From positions 124,001-188,000 of the forward strand of contig AAVV01000001.1 of NCBI GenBank assembly GCA_000169115.1: a stretch of 64,000 nt of DNA, written 5' to 3'. Below are positions 46,156 to 54,523 of this stretch, piece by piece (position 1 is the first letter of the stretch; each line of letters opens with the position of its first letter). Position numbers and translations under genes: made by a program. Under the pieces are notes generated by a model. It was not told the origin of the DNA. It ran no database searches and saw only the letters and a list, made by a program, of their open reading frames with translations. Origin of the DNA: a marine gamma proteobacterium HTCC2080 (GTDB lineage Bacteria; Pseudomonadota; Gammaproteobacteria; Pseudomonadales; Halieaceae).

Positions 46156-47367
46156 ATGCTATACCAAAGGAAAATTTCTAAAGCCGATGCGTTATCTGCC
46201 AAGCTGGGTTTTCAGCTGCAAACCACGCGCTATGTTTTGGCTGGCACCCAAATGCTGGGTGTCTGTGGCGGCATGTTTTTGCTGTGGTACCAGTCTGTTC
46301 CACTGCCAACCCCCGCATGGGGCGTCGGCATGTTGATTTTATCTTTTGTGCAGTCCATGCATATGAGTCAGGCGTTAGAAAAGCAACGCCACATCACAGC
46401 AGTGGGTCCGGTCCTCAGGGAATTGCTGGTCTCCGCAGCGATAGGCGGTTTTGCATGGTCTGCGACGATTATTTGGATGGGTGAATACCTCTCAAACGAA
46501 GTGCTGTATGCGCTCATTATGATCATGGTAATCATTAATGTTGCCACGGTAGCGGCAACCGCTGTGGTTCGAGAATTTTATCTCGTATGGCTTTGTTCAT
46601 CGCTAATACCGGTTGCGTGTTGGCTGGCATGGACCGCTGACGCGAGGCCTTTTAACCTAATATTTGCCGCGGTACTTTGGGGCTTGGCAATTCTTATGGC
46701 GATTTTGAGTTACGGCATTAGCCGATCTTTTAGTCAGATGGTTGAATCGGGCCTTGAACGTGAGGCTATGGCCAAAGATATGGCTGGATTCTCGGAGACA
46801 CTTCGCGCGAAAAACACCCAGCTTCAAGAAGCAAGAAAGCAATTGGCAGATCTTGCGAAGCTCGATGAATTGACGGGGCTTCGCAATCGGCGGGGCGCTG
46901 ACAGAGCGTTCGATATGGAGGTCAGTCGCGCGCAACGTGGCGGCAGTTCCATCGCCGTTATTATGATAGATGTCGATCATTTCAAAGCCTACAACGACAC
47001 TTATGGCCACCCATCAGGCGATGACGTTCTTAAGCGCATCGCGGGTGTCTTGCGCTCTGTTACGGCGCGAGCCGGAGAATTGGCTATCCGTATGGGAGGG
47101 GAGGAGTTTTTATTGTTGCTGCCCGGCGCGAATCAAGCCGATGCCTTGGTGGCGGGTGAGCGAATCCGTACCCGGATTATGGCACTAGAAATTGAGCACT
47201 CAGCTTCACCCTCGGGCTCAATAGTCACAGTATCTCAAGGCGTGGCGGCCTGTATTCCCTCAATGACTACCGAGTTTAAACAACTTCTCGAGGCGGCCGA
47301 TAAGGCGCTTTACTCCAGTAAAGAAGGAGGCCGTAATACGGTGACGCTGTCACCTTTCAGGCCTTAA
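46156..47367 (+). CDS. Membrane-bound diguanylate cyclase
   Basis: A 403-residue protein with six predicted membrane helices in residues 25-195, a short coiled-coil linker (LRAKNTQLQEARKQLADLAK) and a GGDEF domain starting at DELTGLRNRRGADRAF. The active-site loop is MGGEEF, so it is predicted to make cyclic-di-GMP. The usual upstream inhibitory RxxD is RAGE here, suggesting weak or no product inhibition at that site. The stimulus sensed by the membrane part is unknown. Its 3' end overlaps convergent hslR by four bases. Confidence 0.92.
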   Translation: MLYQRKISKADALSAKLGFQLQTTRYVLAGTQMLGVCGGMFLLWYQSVPLPTPAWGVGMLILSFVQSMHMSQALEKQRHITAVGPVLRELLVSAAIGGFAWSATIIWMGEYLSNEVLYALIMIMVIINVATVAATAVVREFYLVWLCSSLIPVACWLAWTADARPFNLIFAAVLWGLAILMAILSYGISRSFSQMVESGLEREAMAKDMAGFSETLRAKNTQLQEARKQLADLAKLDELTGLRNRRGADRAFDMEVSRAQRGGSSIAVIMIDVDHFKAYNDTYGHPSGDDVLKRIAGVLRSVTARAGELAIRMGGEEFLLLLPGANQADALVAGERIRTRIMALEIEHSASPSGSIVTVSQGVAACIPSMTTEFKQLLEAADKALYSSKEGGRNTVTLSPFRP

Positions 47368-47780
47368 TCGCCCTCGGGGTTAGGCCCTCCATCGCGCCGT
47401 AAGCGGCTGATCTGTCGCCGTTGATGTTTATCGGGACGGTGATCGGGTCTATTTAGACCGCCGGCAGCGCGTCGCAACAAGGTTTCTCGCTCGCGACGGG
47501 CAATGCTCTCCACAGATTCTTCGTACAGCTCCTGGGCTCTTGACGCGGGGCCTCTCTGGTCGCTCAGACTTCGTACTGTGATATCTTTTTCATCCCAACC
47601 TTGGCGTATTGTCAGACGATCTCCAATGGCTATCTCTCGACTGACTTTTACTCTTTGCCCCTCAAGTTGAACTTTGCCACCCTCGATCGCGGCTTTGGCA
47701 AGACTGCGAGTTTTAAAAAATCGTGCTGCCCAAAGCCACTTATCGACGCGAACCTTGGTGACTTTGGTCTGTTTATCCAT
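47364..47780 (-). CDS. hslR: S4-domain heat-shock protein Hsp15
   Basis: RNA-binding protein that recognises free 50S subunits carrying nascent chains after stalling. The S4 domain is clear (VRVDKWLWAARFFKTRSLA, then IEGGKVQLEGQRVK) and the C-terminal tail is basic. ATG at 47780 gives 138 residues and overlaps the end of the upstream HAD gene by eight bases; the open frame extends 11 codons further but without support. Confidence 0.93.
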   Translation of the reverse strand: MDKQTKVTKVRVDKWLWAARFFKTRSLAKAAIEGGKVQLEGQRVKVSREIAIGDRLTIRQGWDEKDITVRSLSDQRGPASRAQELYEESVESIARRERETLLRRAAGGLNRPDHRPDKHQRRQISRLRRDGGPNPEGD

Positions 47781-48480
47781 CAAAACTGGGTAGTCCCTTA
47801 AAGAGCTCATCAAAGTGGAGCACGGCTGGATAGCGGGTTTTTGCCCGCATGCATTGACTGCTGTCGGGTTGCCGTAGCGTAATTAAGTGCTTTACTCCGT
47901 AGGCTTCAGCTGACGCAAGGACTGATTCGGAGTCGTCAATAAATAAGGTGCGCTGTGGCTCAAAGGCACTGGCCATTTGCAGCTGCTGCCAAAACGCTTG
48001 GTATTCTTTGGGTGCACCGAAGCTATGAGAGGTGAAAATTTTATCCAGCCAAGGCTCAAGGTGCACTTGCTCTAACTTAATACGCAGGGTGTCTGGATGG
48101 GCATTGGTGACTAATACCACCTCACATTGGCTAGCGCGCAATCTGCGGAGAAAATTTTCCGCCTCTGGCCGCCAACGGATGTTAGCAGCGTGCTGTTGTT
48201 TTAGCTGTGCAATATCGAATTCAACGACGTTTGACCAAAAATCTAGGCAGTACCAATTGAGATGCCCACTTTCTTTCGCATGAATCGGGTTGAGAAAGGC
48301 TTTCGCTGCCGCAACGTTGATCCCTTTGTTTTGGGCGTAGGTGGCCGGAACGATCTCAGTCCAGAATTCGGTATCGAAGCGGAGATCCAACAAAGTGCCG
48401 TCCATATCAAGCAGCACTGTATCAATTTTTGACCAATCCACGCCCAGGACAGATTTGTCGGTATGCACACTCAGTGCCAT
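47773..48480 (-). CDS. HAD-superfamily nucleotidase (YrfG-like)
   Basis: A haloacid-dehalogenase fold phosphatase with motif I DMDGTLLDL, motif II VTNAH and motif III/IV FIDDSESVL. YrfG of E. coli, in the same context with hslR, is a GMP/IMP 5'-nucleotidase, so this is probably the same. ATG 48480 gives 235 residues, with GAGGG about ten bases upstream. The gene is divergent from cysQ with only about 22 bases between starts, so promoter elements would lie inside coding sequence. Confidence 0.88.
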   Translation of the reverse strand: MALSVHTDKSVLGVDWSKIDTVLLDMDGTLLDLRFDTEFWTEIVPATYAQNKGINVAAAKAFLNPIHAKESGHLNWYCLDFWSNVVEFDIAQLKQQHAANIRWRPEAENFLRRLRASQCEVVLVTNAHPDTLRIKLEQVHLEPWLDKIFTSHSFGAPKEYQAFWQQLQMASAFEPQRTLFIDDSESVLASAEAYGVKHLITLRQPDSSQCMRAKTRYPAVLHFDELFKGLPSFDG

Positions 48481-48502
48481 GGCAATGTTACCCTCTTGTG
48501 TA

Positions 48503-49450
48503 ATGGACATATTAAAACACGCGTTCCCCCTGCCCCCGAAGTTGCCCGCTGGCGATAGCCCGTTGCCCGCAGATTTGATCCCCAATTTGCTGACGCTCTT
48601 AGCGCGTACATCTGCAGCCTTGGTAGGGTATTACCACGACGCCGAGTCTGTGACGGTAGACCGGAAGGCAGATCGCAGCCCGGTTACAACTGCGGATCGT
48701 AGCGCTCACGCGGCCTTAGCCCAAGGGTTAGCGACGCTCACCCCCGACGTGCCCTTTTTATCTGAGGAGTCCAGTACCGAAGAAATACGCGAGCGCCGTG
48801 ATTGGCGGATCTGTTGGATGGTCGATCCCCTCGATGGAACGCGGGAATTTTTGGGTCGTACGGGTGAATTCACAATAAACGTTGCCTTGATCGTTGATCA
48901 CGTTCCAATCTTGGGATTCATCGCACAGCCACTTGAACACCAGTGCTATTTGGGTATACCTGGGTCTGGTCTTTGGCGCTGTACCGGTGATGACTTTGAA
49001 CTGCTTACGGAACTTAACCCCGGTTTGACCTCAGGCAAAAATGTTCGCATGTCTGCCAGTCAGCGTCATAGCCCTCAGCGTGTTGCCGCGCTGATTGAGC
49101 TGTTGTCGGGTTCGGGATTGCCCGTAGAGCGCGTTAATGCTGGCAGCGCGCTTAAATTTTTTGCGCTCGTTGATGGTCGGGCGGATATTTATCCCCGAAG
49201 CTCACCCTGTTATGAGTGGGATGTTGCTGCTGGAGACGCGTTGGTCCGAGCGGCTGGCGGACAGGTGTTAACCGCTGAAGGCCTGCCCATGGCTTATAAT
49301 CATCGCGACACACTCTTGGTACACTATTTTGTCGCGGCAGCGCCATCTGGGTTGCTTTGGGTGCCGTTGCTTGAGGGAGCACATAAACTATTTAAAGAGT
49401 CACGCGATGCGCATGCGTCCAACGTTGTAGAGGGCCTTGGTAATGGCTAA
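48503..49450 (+). CDS. cysQ: 3'(2'),5'-bisphosphate nucleotidase CysQ
   Basis: Magnesium phosphatase that degrades 3'-phosphoadenosine 5'-phosphate from sulfate assimilation. Signatures of the inositol-monophosphatase fold are intact: SEESS near residue 91, DPLDGTREF near 112, and WDVAAGDALVRAAGG near 238. ATG 48503 gives 315 residues; the frame extends upstream but that is antisense to the HAD gene. The extra C-terminal part after LLVHYF is somewhat long. It overlaps the next gene by eight bases. Confidence 0.92.
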   Translation: MDILKHAFPLPPKLPAGDSPLPADLIPNLLTLLARTSAALVGYYHDAESVTVDRKADRSPVTTADRSAHAALAQGLATLTPDVPFLSEESSTEEIRERRDWRICWMVDPLDGTREFLGRTGEFTINVALIVDHVPILGFIAQPLEHQCYLGIPGSGLWRCTGDDFELLTELNPGLTSGKNVRMSASQRHSPQRVAALIELLSGSGLPVERVNAGSALKFFALVDGRADIYPRSSPCYEWDVAAGDALVRAAGGQVLTAEGLPMAYNHRDTLLVHYFVAAAPSGLLWVPLLEGAHKLFKESRDAHASNVVEGLGNG

Positions 49451-49664
49451 TGAGAACGATGCTGCAAATGAGGAGATGACCCCAGCCATGCGTCTGATGG
49501 TGCTTCAATCAAAGCATCGTGGGCTCGATCAGAAAATCGCTGAGCTGCAGTTACAGCCCTACCATAACCAGCTACTTATTCAGCGGCTGAAGAAAGAAAA
49601 GTTAAGGTTACGAGATGCTATTGAGCGCACCAAGGATGAAATGATTCCTGATCTTAATGCCTGA
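49443..49664 (+). CDS. DUF465 / YdcH-family small helical protein
   Basis: A 73-residue, highly charged helical protein with the YdcH core pattern (SKHRGLDQKIAELQLQP, followed by LIQRLKKEKLRLRDAIE). The family forms short coiled-coil hairpins of unknown function. GAGGG in the end of cysQ serves as ribosome-binding site for the ATG at 49443; the overlap indicates coupling to cysQ. Confidence 0.88.
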   Translation: MANENDAANEEMTPAMRLMVLQSKHRGLDQKIAELQLQPYHNQLLIQRLKKEKLRLRDAIERTKDEMIPDLNA

Positions 49665-49682
49665 CCTTAACGCCTGTAGACC

Positions 49683-50168
49683 TCAGCATAAGATTGCTCC
49701 CTCATGGGTGAGAAGCCATTCTTTGCGATCCAAGCCTCCGGCAAATCCTGTGAGGTCACCACGGCTACCCACAACACGGTGACACGGCAACACGATGGAA
49801 ATCGGGTTGCGCCCCACCGCGTTTCCAATTGCTCTGGGGCTCGTAGGGGGTTGAAGGGTTTCAGCGAGTTGTCCGTAACTTAATGTCTGGCCAAAAGGAA
49901 TAGCCATTAATCGCTGCCATACGCGCTGCTGAAAATTCGTGCCTGCAGGTGCTACAGGTAAATCAAACGCGGTTAATCGCTCGTCAAAATAAGCCTGAAG
50001 TTGCCTTGCGCATTCATCAAGTAGCGGACAGGAGTCTGCTGTATCGGTTGTTACTGAAGCTCGATCGAGGTTCCAGTCGATACTCTCGACAGCCTGAGCG
50101 CTACCCACAATTCTCAAGGGCCCTAATGGGCTGGTAATTTCGATCTCGTAGGTTTCTGTTTCGCGCAT
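49683..50168 (-). CDS. ogt: Methylated-DNA--protein-cysteine methyltransferase
   Basis: Suicide DNA-repair protein that removes O6-methyl groups from guanine. The acceptor cysteine lies in VLPCHRVVGSRG near residue 131, with the helix-turn-helix region FQQRVWQRLMAIPFGQTLSYG before it. 161 residues, like Ogt and lacking an Ada regulatory domain. It follows the antiporter gene by three bases. Confidence 0.93.
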   Translation of the reverse strand: MRETETYEIEITSPLGPLRIVGSAQAVESIDWNLDRASVTTDTADSCPLLDECARQLQAYFDERLTAFDLPVAPAGTNFQQRVWQRLMAIPFGQTLSYGQLAETLQPPTSPRAIGNAVGRNPISIVLPCHRVVGSRGDLTGFAGGLDRKEWLLTHEGAILC

Positions 50169-50171
50169 TAT

Positions 50172-51743
50172 TTACTGATCTCCCGGGTCCCTGGCGGTGC
50201 TAGCGTGTGCAGCGAACCCGGCTCCTGCTTGAGCGTAAAGGTTGAAGGCCGAAATGCCTAAAGAGTTTAGTTGCGCTGAATGCTCTTCATGCCGCACCAC
50301 TGACGCTATATCGCCGGAATACCCCATGGAACGAATGAGTTCTGCTACCAAAATATTTTCAGGGTGATTAGTGAGGGCCAGCATAACGACCTTTACCTCT
50401 TTTAGGTTTATTCGCACCCAAAAATCTGGGTCGGAAGCATCGGCGCAGATAACACGGCGCTGTTCCTGTTGGTGGTGAGTGGCCTTTCCGATCGAAGCTT
50501 CAACGCCCAGTAAGGCTTCGCCCAAGCGAGGTGCTAGGGCCTCGTAAGCGCCGGTACCCACTCGACCCATTCCCAGAATGACCGTGTTGATGTTGTCGGT
50601 GCGCTCATACGTATGCAGTAACTGCACTGACCTATGGCCTAGTAGTTGGTCACGGTGTTTTCTGTAAAAACCGTGGGAGGCCTTACTCATTGGTGCAGCC
50701 AATAAAAAACTTATGGCGAGGGCAATCGATAGCGTGGAGCTCCAGACAGGAGCAATCCACCCCAACCCAGCGGCGACAGAGATCACGATAAGCCCAAATT
50801 CACTGTGGTTAGACAGGGCGGCGGAAGCCAAAACGGCAGTCCTCGGTGTGGTGTGCAACCGTGTCATTAAGAAGAAGTAGAGCAAGGGTTTGGCTACAGA
50901 TGCCAGGCCTAGGATAATTGCCACGCCAATAAGTATTGTCGGGGGCCAGCCGCCTAGACCAATGGACAGAAAGAAGCCCACTAGAAACAGATCTTTGAGT
51001 TGAGTGAGGTTGGCTGCCAGGGCTTTAGTTTTTTGCGCACCGGCTAGCATCGCGCCAATCAACAGGGCGCCAAGGTCGCCTTTCAATCCCACAAGTTCCG
51101 ATAACCCAGCGGCCCCAATGGCCAGTGCTAGCCCCAGCAGCGTTAGTAGCTCACCATAGCCGCTTACCGACAGCAGTTTGAGGATAACTGGTCGCGCTGG
51201 AATGATAAGAAATAATCCCAGGGCATAGACGCTGGGTACTTCTCCTGTGGTCACCGCCAGAAAGCCCACAGCTACTAAATCTTGAACAATTAATATGCCG
51301 ATGGCGAGAACTGCGTGGCTCGACTGTAGCTCTCCGCGTTCCTGCAGGGTTTGAATCACAAACACCGTGCTTGAGAATGTGAGCGCGAACGCGATCAGAG
51401 CGGCACCCGCCAGTGACAGGTTAAGTACCGGAAAAGCTCGCGCAAGTCCGATGAGCAGTAGCAGCAAAAAGCCCTGAGAGACCGCCATGTGAATAAGTGT
51501 GGTACCCCAAACGTTGAGCTTTAGGAGCGCCTTAATATCTAATTTGAGTCCTATGGTGAATAGCAGCAGTGTGATGCCAAGGTCGGACAGCTGTCCCAGC
51601 CAGCTACCCGCAGCTATGCCAATTTCATGCAGAACAAAGCCGGCTGCGAGATAGCCTATTAGGGCGGGAAGGCCTAGTGCACGGCTAGTTAAACCGCACA
51701 GGAGGGCAACGAAAATGATGAGCGGTTGTAAAAAATCAGCCAT
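50172..51743 (-). CDS. CPA2-family cation:proton antiporter with NAD-binding (TrkA-N) domain
   Basis: A 523-residue KefB/YbaL-like protein. About 12-13 membrane helices cover residues 1-360, including LPALIGYLAAGFVLHE and the FALTFSSTVFVIQTLQE segment. A cytoplasmic RCK/TrkA-N domain begins at NTVILGMGRVGTGAYE near residue 387. It would exchange potassium or sodium for protons under control of a nucleotide or redox ligand. A small membrane protein gene lies just upstream on the same strand. Confidence 0.92.
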   Translation of the reverse strand: MADFLQPLIIFVALLCGLTSRALGLPALIGYLAAGFVLHEIGIAAGSWLGQLSDLGITLLLFTIGLKLDIKALLKLNVWGTTLIHMAVSQGFLLLLLIGLARAFPVLNLSLAGAALIAFALTFSSTVFVIQTLQERGELQSSHAVLAIGILIVQDLVAVGFLAVTTGEVPSVYALGLFLIIPARPVILKLLSVSGYGELLTLLGLALAIGAAGLSELVGLKGDLGALLIGAMLAGAQKTKALAANLTQLKDLFLVGFFLSIGLGGWPPTILIGVAIILGLASVAKPLLYFFLMTRLHTTPRTAVLASAALSNHSEFGLIVISVAAGLGWIAPVWSSTLSIALAISFLLAAPMSKASHGFYRKHRDQLLGHRSVQLLHTYERTDNINTVILGMGRVGTGAYEALAPRLGEALLGVEASIGKATHHQQEQRRVICADASDPDFWVRINLKEVKVVMLALTNHPENILVAELIRSMGYSGDIASVVRHEEHSAQLNSLGISAFNLYAQAGAGFAAHASTARDPGDQ

Positions 51744-51761
51744 GGCGAGTCAAGGCACTCG

Positions 51762-52148
51762 TCATCGGGGGGTTACCAACGCGAAGGCTGCAGTGGTAAC
51801 GAGGCAAACCTCGATTATGGCCATTAGCGAAGTGGCATTCCCCGCCGCTGTAAAAATATTCAGCCCCGCCAACGCAACTAACAACGTTAAGACTAGGCTC
51901 AGCCTTGCCGTGCCCATCAAGCCTATACCTAGAAGTAACAAAATCACTCCTCGGCCCGCTTCTAAGAGGCTGATCACACTCAGTGGTACCACCCACAGGT
52001 TTCCTACGGCTAGGCAGCCGGCAAAAATTGCAAGGGCGGTGGCGCAGTGGCGCGACACGCGACCAAAACCCAAGTTTACAGCGCCATGCCCCTCACCAGA
52101 GCCTATTGGTGGTGTCGCTTTACTTATTTGTAATTTGGCCTTGTGCAT
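51762..52148 (-). CDS. Small membrane protein of unknown function
   Basis: A 128-residue frame with a polar N-terminus and three or four hydrophobic helices (CATALAIFAGCLAVGNLWVV, VILLLLGIGLMGTARLSLVL, SLMAIIEVCLVTTAAFAL). It is 18 bases upstream of the antiporter gene on the same strand, as an operon partner would be. No clear ribosome-binding site is seen. A competing plus-strand frame spans the same region but lacks protein-like composition. Confidence 0.5.
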   Translation of the reverse strand: MHKAKLQISKATPPIGSGEGHGAVNLGFGRVSRHCATALAIFAGCLAVGNLWVVPLSVISLLEAGRGVILLLLGIGLMGTARLSLVLTLLVALAGLNIFTAAGNATSLMAIIEVCLVTTAAFALVTPR

Positions 52149-52209
52149 GGGCTATAGCTTAGACTGACTTGGGCTCGCAGTCAGTGGTCAATATTAAAGT
52201 GGAGTTTTA

Positions 52210-53037
52210 ATGGCCGATAACCCTCAAATTGTTATGAATGATTGGCTCTCGAGTGCTGCCATAAGTGCCAATACGGCCGGTTTGGAGAATCTTGGGCTGC
52301 GTATTGAGGTTGAAAGAGAGATAGATTCCACTAATGCCGCTCTGAAGCGACGGGCTTTATCTGAAGACATTCATGGCGTGGCTCTCTTTGCAGAAACACA
52401 AACAGCGGGCCGTGGCAGGCTTGGTCGCGTTTGGGTCAGCCCCCCTAAAAGTAATATCTACCTGTCACTGGGTTGGCGGACAGGCCTTGAACCCCTAAAA
52501 CTGGCGGGCCTCAGCCTAGCGGCGGGGTGCGCGATTGGCGAAGGGTTAGAGCGCAATTTTGGGCTAAAAATGCAGCTTAAATGGCCTAATGACTTGTACC
52601 TGGGTGGGAAAAAATGCGGAGGTGTTTTGATTGACCTTGTGCAGTCTTCGAATCAGGACTGGACGATCGTTGTGGGTGTAGGGCTTAACGTCGCAATGCC
52701 AAACTCTGGTGGCAATGACATTGATCAACCCTGGACTGATTTAGGTTCTCATTCAGCGGTCCCATTGACGCGTAATGAGGTGGGTGGGCAACTTCTTGGG
52801 GCTTTAGTGCCGCTGCTCTCGAGCTGGCAGGTTGGCGCTTTTAGCCAGTGGCGGGAATCATGGTCTCGCAGAGACCTGATGGCGGGACATCAAATTACTG
52901 TCCAGCAGGGAAACCATTCCATTTCTGGTCGAGCTGATGGTGTAGATCAGTCGGGTGCGCTGCGGGTCGTTACCAATGAAGGTTTAACGGTAGTTCAATC
53001 GGGAGAGGCGTCAATGTTGCGCAGCAAAGAGCTATGA
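52210..53037 (+). CDS. birA: Biotin--[acetyl-CoA-carboxylase] ligase without DNA-binding domain
   Basis: Attaches biotin to the carboxyl carrier protein. Motifs: IDSTNAALKRR, ETQTAGRGRLGRVW near residue 62, LKWPNDLYLGGKKCGGVLID near 121, and a C-terminal SH3-like domain. At 275 residues it starts almost directly with the catalytic domain, so it lacks the N-terminal helix-turn-helix of E. coli BirA and is unlikely to repress biotin genes. GTGGAGTTTTA precedes the ATG. It is coupled to coaX by an ATGA overlap. Confidence 0.94.
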   Translation: MADNPQIVMNDWLSSAAISANTAGLENLGLRIEVEREIDSTNAALKRRALSEDIHGVALFAETQTAGRGRLGRVWVSPPKSNIYLSLGWRTGLEPLKLAGLSLAAGCAIGEGLERNFGLKMQLKWPNDLYLGGKKCGGVLIDLVQSSNQDWTIVVGVGLNVAMPNSGGNDIDQPWTDLGSHSAVPLTRNEVGGQLLGALVPLLSSWQVGAFSQWRESWSRRDLMAGHQITVQQGNHSISGRADGVDQSGALRVVTNEGLTVVQSGEASMLRSKEL

Positions 53038-53768
53038 GCGAGTTATTAATTGACGTAGGCAATAGCGCCGTCAAGTGGGCCGTATGCCATGGTCTTAACC
53101 TAAAGTCACAGCGGCACAGCGGTAGTTTTTCGGACTTAGCTGAGGCTATGTGGACCTCAGCAAAAGGCGACTCCACTGTTTGGATTGCGAGCGTCAGAGA
53201 CGAGCAGTCTGATCAAGTCTTAGTATCGGAACTGCATGCGGTGGGTTTTTCCAACGTTCACCTTTGTGGCACAGCGCAGAAGGAAGACGGATTGCTCAAT
53301 AGTTACGCAGAGCCCTCGCGTATGGGAGCGGACCGTTGGTTTGCCATGCTAGGCGCCCGAGCATGTAAACGGGGTCCGCTTCTCGTCATTGACGCCGGGA
53401 GTGCCGTTACCTGCGATTTGGTGGCAAGCGATGGGCGCCACCTGGGGGGTTATATTTTCCCCGGGCCAGCTCTTATGGAGGCTGCACTCCAGTCAAACAC
53501 CCAGAAGGTGCGTTATTCCGATAGCCTTAAACTTGCGCTAGACCCTGGTCAAAGTACCGCTGAGTGTGTGGCTTCGGGTATTTCCGTGGCGATGCTGGGC
53601 GCCATTAAACAAGTCTGCGATCAATATCCAGCGCACCAAGTGATTTTTACTGGTGGAGCGGCATCGGGATTAAATGCTGTGGGCCTGGTTGGCGACTGGC
53701 GACCCGATTTAGTGCTCGAGGGATTATTAAGTCGTGCTCATGGTACGGAAGTGGCTTTTGCCACTTGA
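53034..53768 (+). CDS. coaX: Type III pantothenate kinase
   Basis: First step of CoA synthesis; ASKHA-fold kinase insensitive to CoA. Motifs: LLIDVGNSAVKWAV (phosphate-binding) at the N-terminus, SRMGADRWFAMLGA, and DAGSAVTCDLV near residue 119. 244 residues, typical. The birA-coaX-tRNA order is the usual one upstream of the tRNA-tuf region in Pseudomonas-like genomes. Confidence 0.95.
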   Translation: MSELLIDVGNSAVKWAVCHGLNLKSQRHSGSFSDLAEAMWTSAKGDSTVWIASVRDEQSDQVLVSELHAVGFSNVHLCGTAQKEDGLLNSYAEPSRMGADRWFAMLGARACKRGPLLVIDAGSAVTCDLVASDGRHLGGYIFPGPALMEAALQSNTQKVRYSDSLKLALDPGQSTAECVASGISVAMLGAIKQVCDQYPAHQVIFTGGAASGLNAVGLVGDWRPDLVLEGLLSRAHGTEVAFAT

Positions 53769-53835
53769 CCCGAGGGGCCGCTATCAGCACAATCTGCGCC
53801 CCGGACGGGAACTTAGGTTCGGCAATACGTTTTAG

Positions 53836-53911
53836 GCTGGCGTAGCTCAGTAGGTAGAGCAGCTGATTTGTAATCAGCCGGTCGGGGGTTCGATTCCTCT
53901 CGCCAGCTCCA
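53836..53911 (+). tRNA. tRNA-Thr (UGU anticodon)
   Basis: A complete 76-base cloverleaf with encoded CCA: acceptor arms GCTGGCG and CGCCAGC, D-arm with AGCTCAGTAGGTAGAGC, anticodon stem CTGATTTGTAATCAG with TGT, and T-arm GGGGGTTCGATTCCTC. In related genomes more tRNA genes and tuf usually follow here; instead an accessory region begins, so this tRNA may be an integration point. Confidence 0.97.
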
Positions 53912-54038
53912 ATTAAATCAATTAGTTACAATTGATTGAGTCCACCCGCCCCAGTGCCCCCCATGCTTAGGGGTTAATAGGGTGTTAAAACCGCCTGCAC
54001 CGGATCTGATTTGGAAGCTGCTCGTCTGCGGGATACTG

Positions 54039-54068
54039 CACACCCACACCCACACCCACACCCACACC
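54039..54068. repeat. Five tandem copies of CACACC
   Basis: A perfect 30-base hexanucleotide array about 130 bases after tRNA-Thr. Short perfect arrays of this kind change length easily. No gene or promoter is clearly associated with it. Confidence 0.95.
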
Positions 54069-54144
54069 CCTAGGGGCGAGACACCTCGCAGCCTAAGAAT
54101 CAATGTCAACGACCTATATAAAATTTTGCTGCTAGCAGCTGCCC

Positions 54145-54241
54145 CGTTAGCGCACCGTGGGTCGGCCGGCAAGATTGGCTGCAGGGAGAGCCGCAGCGCT
54201 TGTTCAGTCTCCTGCCGGTTTACGTTATTTTTCCAACACCA
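54145..54241. repeat. Dispersed repeat A, copy 1
   Basis: A segment of about 97 bases beginning CGTTAGCGCACCGTGGG and ending TCCAACACC. It aligns with copies at 56632 and 63034 over most of its length, with substitutions and small indels. It lies in the spacer before the 54524 gene, upstream of repeat B copy 1. Confidence 0.75.
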
Positions 54242-54301
54242 TGGCTAGCCATTCTCCATCTGGCACTTCCTGCAAAAACGTTGGCGCTTCCTGCCTAATA
54301 A

Positions 54302-54354
54302 TTGACGCAACCTGCCAATCGAATGATGCTTGGTTCTCGGATGATAAGCACATC
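54302..54354. repeat. Dispersed repeat B, copy 1
   Basis: A 53-base unit matching the copy at 56762 without gaps at 45 of 53 positions by my count, including a final block of 21 identical bases (containing CGGATGATAAGCACATC). In one frame it encodes IDATCQS and FSDDKHI. Confidence 0.85.
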
Positions 54355-54523
54355 AAAGGCTGCAGCATAGGTATCTTTAAGGGTTGGACAGCTGACACTC
54401 ATGCCCTAATTAGTCGATTTAGGCCAACGATTGCTACTTGATTCATAGGCCTGAAGGAGTAGATTTAAGGTCAAAATCTGGCTAGGCACCACACAAAAAC
54501 TGCCGCAACAAAAGGAATTTCCC

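Larger units (their letters stand above)
53912..54523. other. 612-base spacer opening the accessory region
   Basis: It contains a hexanucleotide array, the first A and B repeats (listed separately), and no convincing gene. A GTG-started frame at 54157-54441 runs through both repeats and could be a decayed coding sequence, because its B segment reads in frame with comparable peptides elsewhere (IDATCQS, FSDDKHI). No duplicated tRNA 3' end was seen here. Confidence 0.6.

Noticed and set aside
51715-52167. Plus-strand 150-residue frame opposite the small membrane protein
   Set aside because: Composition is Ala/Thr/Pro/Lys-rich and typical of an antisense shadow; the minus-strand frame has membrane helices and operon context.
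54157-54441. 94-residue frame across repeats A and B
   Set aside because: GTG start without a ribosome-binding site, odd composition in the first half, and overlap with both repeats; treated as repeat sequence or decayed coding DNA.
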